Origin: Luxibacter massiliensis
Lineage (GTDB): Bacteria; Bacillota; Clostridia; Lachnospirales; Lachnospiraceae
Assembly (NCBI RefSeq): GCF_900604355.1
Contig: NZ_UWOE01000001.1
Coordinates: forward strand, 2,046,001-2,110,000
Length of the DNA: 64,000 bases
Direction: 5' to 3'
Below, piece by piece: positions 61,975-64,000 of the stretch; position 1 is the first letter of the stretch; every line of letters begins with the position of its first letter. The notes beneath the pieces are model-generated. The model saw only the letters and a list, made by a program, of their open reading frames with translations, was not told where the DNA came from and did not search any database. Both the position numbers and the translations under genes were made by a program.

Positions 61975-62260
61975 CTCTCACCTCACGTTATAGCCTGCAT
62001 TTTTTACAGGCTGCTTTTTTATAGCCAATCTTTCCACAGTTTCCTTTTTTATCCCGATATATGGCATATGCCGGCGCCTTAGCCAAGTTAAAATCAGTAT
62101 ACTCCTTTTCCTGCCGGTGTCAATACAGAGGATATGTATTTCCCGCAACATAATTACATATATTTGCACGGATTTTTTATATACATCCAGCGCTTTCCTG
62201 TCTATAATAAAAAGTAACATGAAATTCAGAAATCAAACAGAAGGAAAGTGAGGAATTTCT
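61975..62260. promoter_or_regulatory. Divergent control region of araC-type gene and galK
   Basis: No gene seen. A TATAAT at 62203-62208 is a probable -10 for galK, without a clear -35, as expected for an activator-dependent promoter. The 5' leader carries AGGAAAGTGAGG before the galK ATG. Confidence 0.5.
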
Positions 62261-63427
62261 ATGAGAAAAAAACTGACGGCAAAATTTAAAGAGCTCTTTG
62301 GGAGCGCTGAAGGTACCAAACTTTATTTTTCCCCCGGGCGTGTCAATTTAATTGGCGAGCACACCGACTATAACGGCGGCCATGTATTCCCCTGCGCCCT
62401 AACCCTGGGCACCTACGCCCTGGCACGGAAAAGGGAGGATCGCCTTATGCACTTTTATTCCATGAATCTTGACAATTTCGGCATTGTGGAGGCGTCAGTT
62501 GATGACCTTGCCAACAAGGCAGAATATGGGTGGGCCAATTATCCCCTGGGCATTGTCTGGGCCTTCGCCCAGAGAGGCATCCGCTTAAAGTCTGGATTTG
62601 ATATGGTCATATGGGGCAATATCCCCAATGGTTCCGGCCTCTCCTCCTCTGCTTCCCTGGAAGTCCTCACAGGCCTGATTTTGACCGATCTTTTTGGCAT
62701 TGACACACTCTCCATGACTGACTTAGCCTTAATCGGGCAATACTCAGAAAATCATTTTAATGGCTGCAACTGCGGTATCATGGATCAGTTTACAGTAGCC
62801 ATGGGAAAGAAGGGCCACGCCATCTTCCTTGACACTTCAAACTTAAGTTTCCAGTATGCCCCAGTGGAGCTTGAAGATGCTAAAATTATTATCACAAACA
62901 GCAAAGTGAAACACAGCCTGGTAGATTCCAAATACAATGAACGCCGCCAGGAATGTGCAGACGCCCTGGCGGCCCTCCAGGAAGAATTAGATATCCACTC
63001 TCTGGGTGACTTAGATATGGATATTTTTAATAAATTTAAAGAAGCCATACATGACCCTGTACAGGTACAAAGGGCCAGACATGCTGTCTCTGAAAACCAG
63101 CGTACAATTGAAGCCGTCCGGGCATTGAAGGATGGAGATATAAGCAGCTTCGGCAAATTAATGAACCAGTCTCATATCTCACTGCGGGATGACTATGAAG
63201 TCTCCTGCCCCGAGGTAGATACTCTGGTAGAACTGGCCTGGGCCATTCCCGGCGTTATCGGTTCCAGAATTACGGGCGGCGGATTTGGAGGATGTTCAGT
63301 GAGCATCGTGAAGAATGACGCTATAGATACATTCATTGACACAGTGGGCAAAGCCTACAAAGAAAAGGTAGGCCATGAAGCTGATTTCTATACAGTAGAG
63401 ATCGGGGACGGGGCGCATAAACTCTAA
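62261..63427 (+). CDS. galK: Galactokinase
   Basis: A 388-residue GHMP kinase phosphorylating galactose at C1. SPGRVNLIGEHTDYNGGHVFPCA (25-47) is the galactokinase signature. WGNIPNGSGLSSSASLEVLTGLIL is the ATP-binding GHMP motif, and GSRITGGGFGGCSVSIV the third motif. It is followed after 29 bp by galE, the start of a Leloir pathway operon. Confidence 0.95.
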   Translation: MRKKLTAKFKELFGSAEGTKLYFSPGRVNLIGEHTDYNGGHVFPCALTLGTYALARKREDRLMHFYSMNLDNFGIVEASVDDLANKAEYGWANYPLGIVWAFAQRGIRLKSGFDMVIWGNIPNGSGLSSSASLEVLTGLILTDLFGIDTLSMTDLALIGQYSENHFNGCNCGIMDQFTVAMGKKGHAIFLDTSNLSFQYAPVELEDAKIIITNSKVKHSLVDSKYNERRQECADALAALQEELDIHSLGDLDMDIFNKFKEAIHDPVQVQRARHAVSENQRTIEAVRALKDGDISSFGKLMNQSHISLRDDYEVSCPEVDTLVELAWAIPGVIGSRITGGGFGGCSVSIVKNDAIDTFIDTVGKAYKEKVGHEADFYTVEIGDGAHKL

Positions 63428-63456
63428 TAACCAGTATTCAGAAAGGCGGTAGCAAC

Positions 63457-64000
63457 ATGTCTGTATTAGTATTAGGAGGAGCCGGGTACATCGGCTCACA
63501 CACAGTTTACGAACTGATTGACAAGGGAGAAGATGTGGCCATAGTGGATAATCTGGAAACAGGCCATATTGAAGCAGTCCATCCAAAGGCACGATTTTAT
63601 CAGGGGGATATCAGGGACCGTGCTTTTGTAGACTCTGTTTTTGAGAAGGAGCCTGTTGACGCAGTCATCCATTTTGCAGCAAACTCCCTGGTAGGCGAGA
63701 GTATGTCCAACCCTCTGAAATATTACGACAATAATGTCTGCGGAACCAAAGTGCTTCTGGAATCCATGATTGCCCATGATGTCAAAAAAATTGTCTTTTC
63801 CTCCACCGCCGCCACCTACGGTGAACCGGAGAATATCCCTATACTGGAGCAGGACAGAACCTGCCCCACCAATACATATGGGGAGACGAAGCTGGCCATG
63901 GAGAAAATGATGAAATGGACAGATATGGCCCACGGGTTAAAATATGTGGCCCTGCGCTATTTCAATGCCTGCGGGGCACACGAAAGGGGCTGCATCGGCG
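63457..64000 (+). CDS. galE: UDP-glucose 4-epimerase, C-terminus outside window
   Basis: The first 181 codons of a short-chain-dehydrogenase-type epimerase. GGAGYIGSH (7-15) binds NAD, and FSSTAATYGEPENIP with later TNTYGETKLAMEKMM gives the catalytic Thr/Ser and YxxxK. RYFNACGAH is typical of GalE. The site GAAAGGCGG precedes the ATG. It is cut by the window end. Confidence 0.94.
   Translation, partial: MSVLVLGGAGYIGSHTVYELIDKGEDVAIVDNLETGHIEAVHPKARFYQGDIRDRAFVDSVFEKEPVDAVIHFAANSLVGESMSNPLKYYDNNVCGTKVLLESMIAHDVKKIVFSSTAATYGEPENIPILEQDRTCPTNTYGETKLAMEKMMKWTDMAHGLKYVALRYFNACGAHERGCIG

Overview
The window is a chromosomal segment of an anaerobic Gram-positive bacterium, most likely a gut Lachnospiraceae (Clostridium cluster XIVa). 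The basis is a Gram-positive PolC, a LevR/sigma-54-controlled mannose-family PTS, an indolepyruvate:ferredoxin oxidoreductase, KtrAB, a DUF4364 protein and a Tn4451/Tn5397-type element. No rRNA, tRNA or CRISPR array was seen.

1-24.2 kb is a large minus-strand carbohydrate or polyol catabolic operon. Transcription appears to start at a consensus sigma-54 promoter (24210-24225) preceded by a 28-bp inverted repeat. The order is: ribokinase-like kinase, mannose-family PTS IIA, IIB, IIC and IID, iron alcohol dehydrogenase, zinc alcohol dehydrogenase, class II aldolase, D-2-hydroxyacid dehydrogenase, FGGY kinase, a second zinc alcohol dehydrogenase, aldo/keto reductase, a second class II aldolase, and last a LevR-type activator cut by the window edge. 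The substrate is not recognisable. Two genes are broken: one zinc dehydrogenase by a frameshift, the other by an insertion.

That insertion (about 8258-19258, 11.0 kb) is a mobilisable Tn4451-like transposon. It has a large serine recombinase, two small genes including a PC4/YdbC-like one, ParB, a MobV relaxase, an oriT resembling that of pMV158 flanked by inverted 45-bp repeats, a RepA-like ATPase, sigma-factor-like genes (one with an internal stop), a KTR small protein, the tetracycline ribosomal protection gene tet(O) with its leader and attenuator, and TnpV. Its ends are imperfect inverted repeats around a GA core. Joining the flanks at that GA restores a continuous 350-codon dehydrogenase reading frame.

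24.4-34.2 kb holds KtrB/KtrA potassium uptake with a structured leader, an Rrf2 regulator, a cold-shock protein, and an aryl-acid operon (two phenylacetate-CoA ligase homologues, IorA, IorB and two ACT-domain proteins).

34.2-59.5 kb is mostly housekeeping: glyA, polC, ispG, a membrane-anchored unknown, a nitroreductase, a small membrane protein, hisC and a second aminotransferase, a DUF2156 protein, an ABC exporter, prfA, prmC (with unusual insertions), a DUF1385 protein, rpmE, rho, malic enzyme, a radical SAM protein, DUF4364, rarA, tcdA and a polysaccharide deacetylase. 59.6-64 kb has a MATE exporter, an AraC-family regulator and divergent galK-galE (galE cut by the edge).
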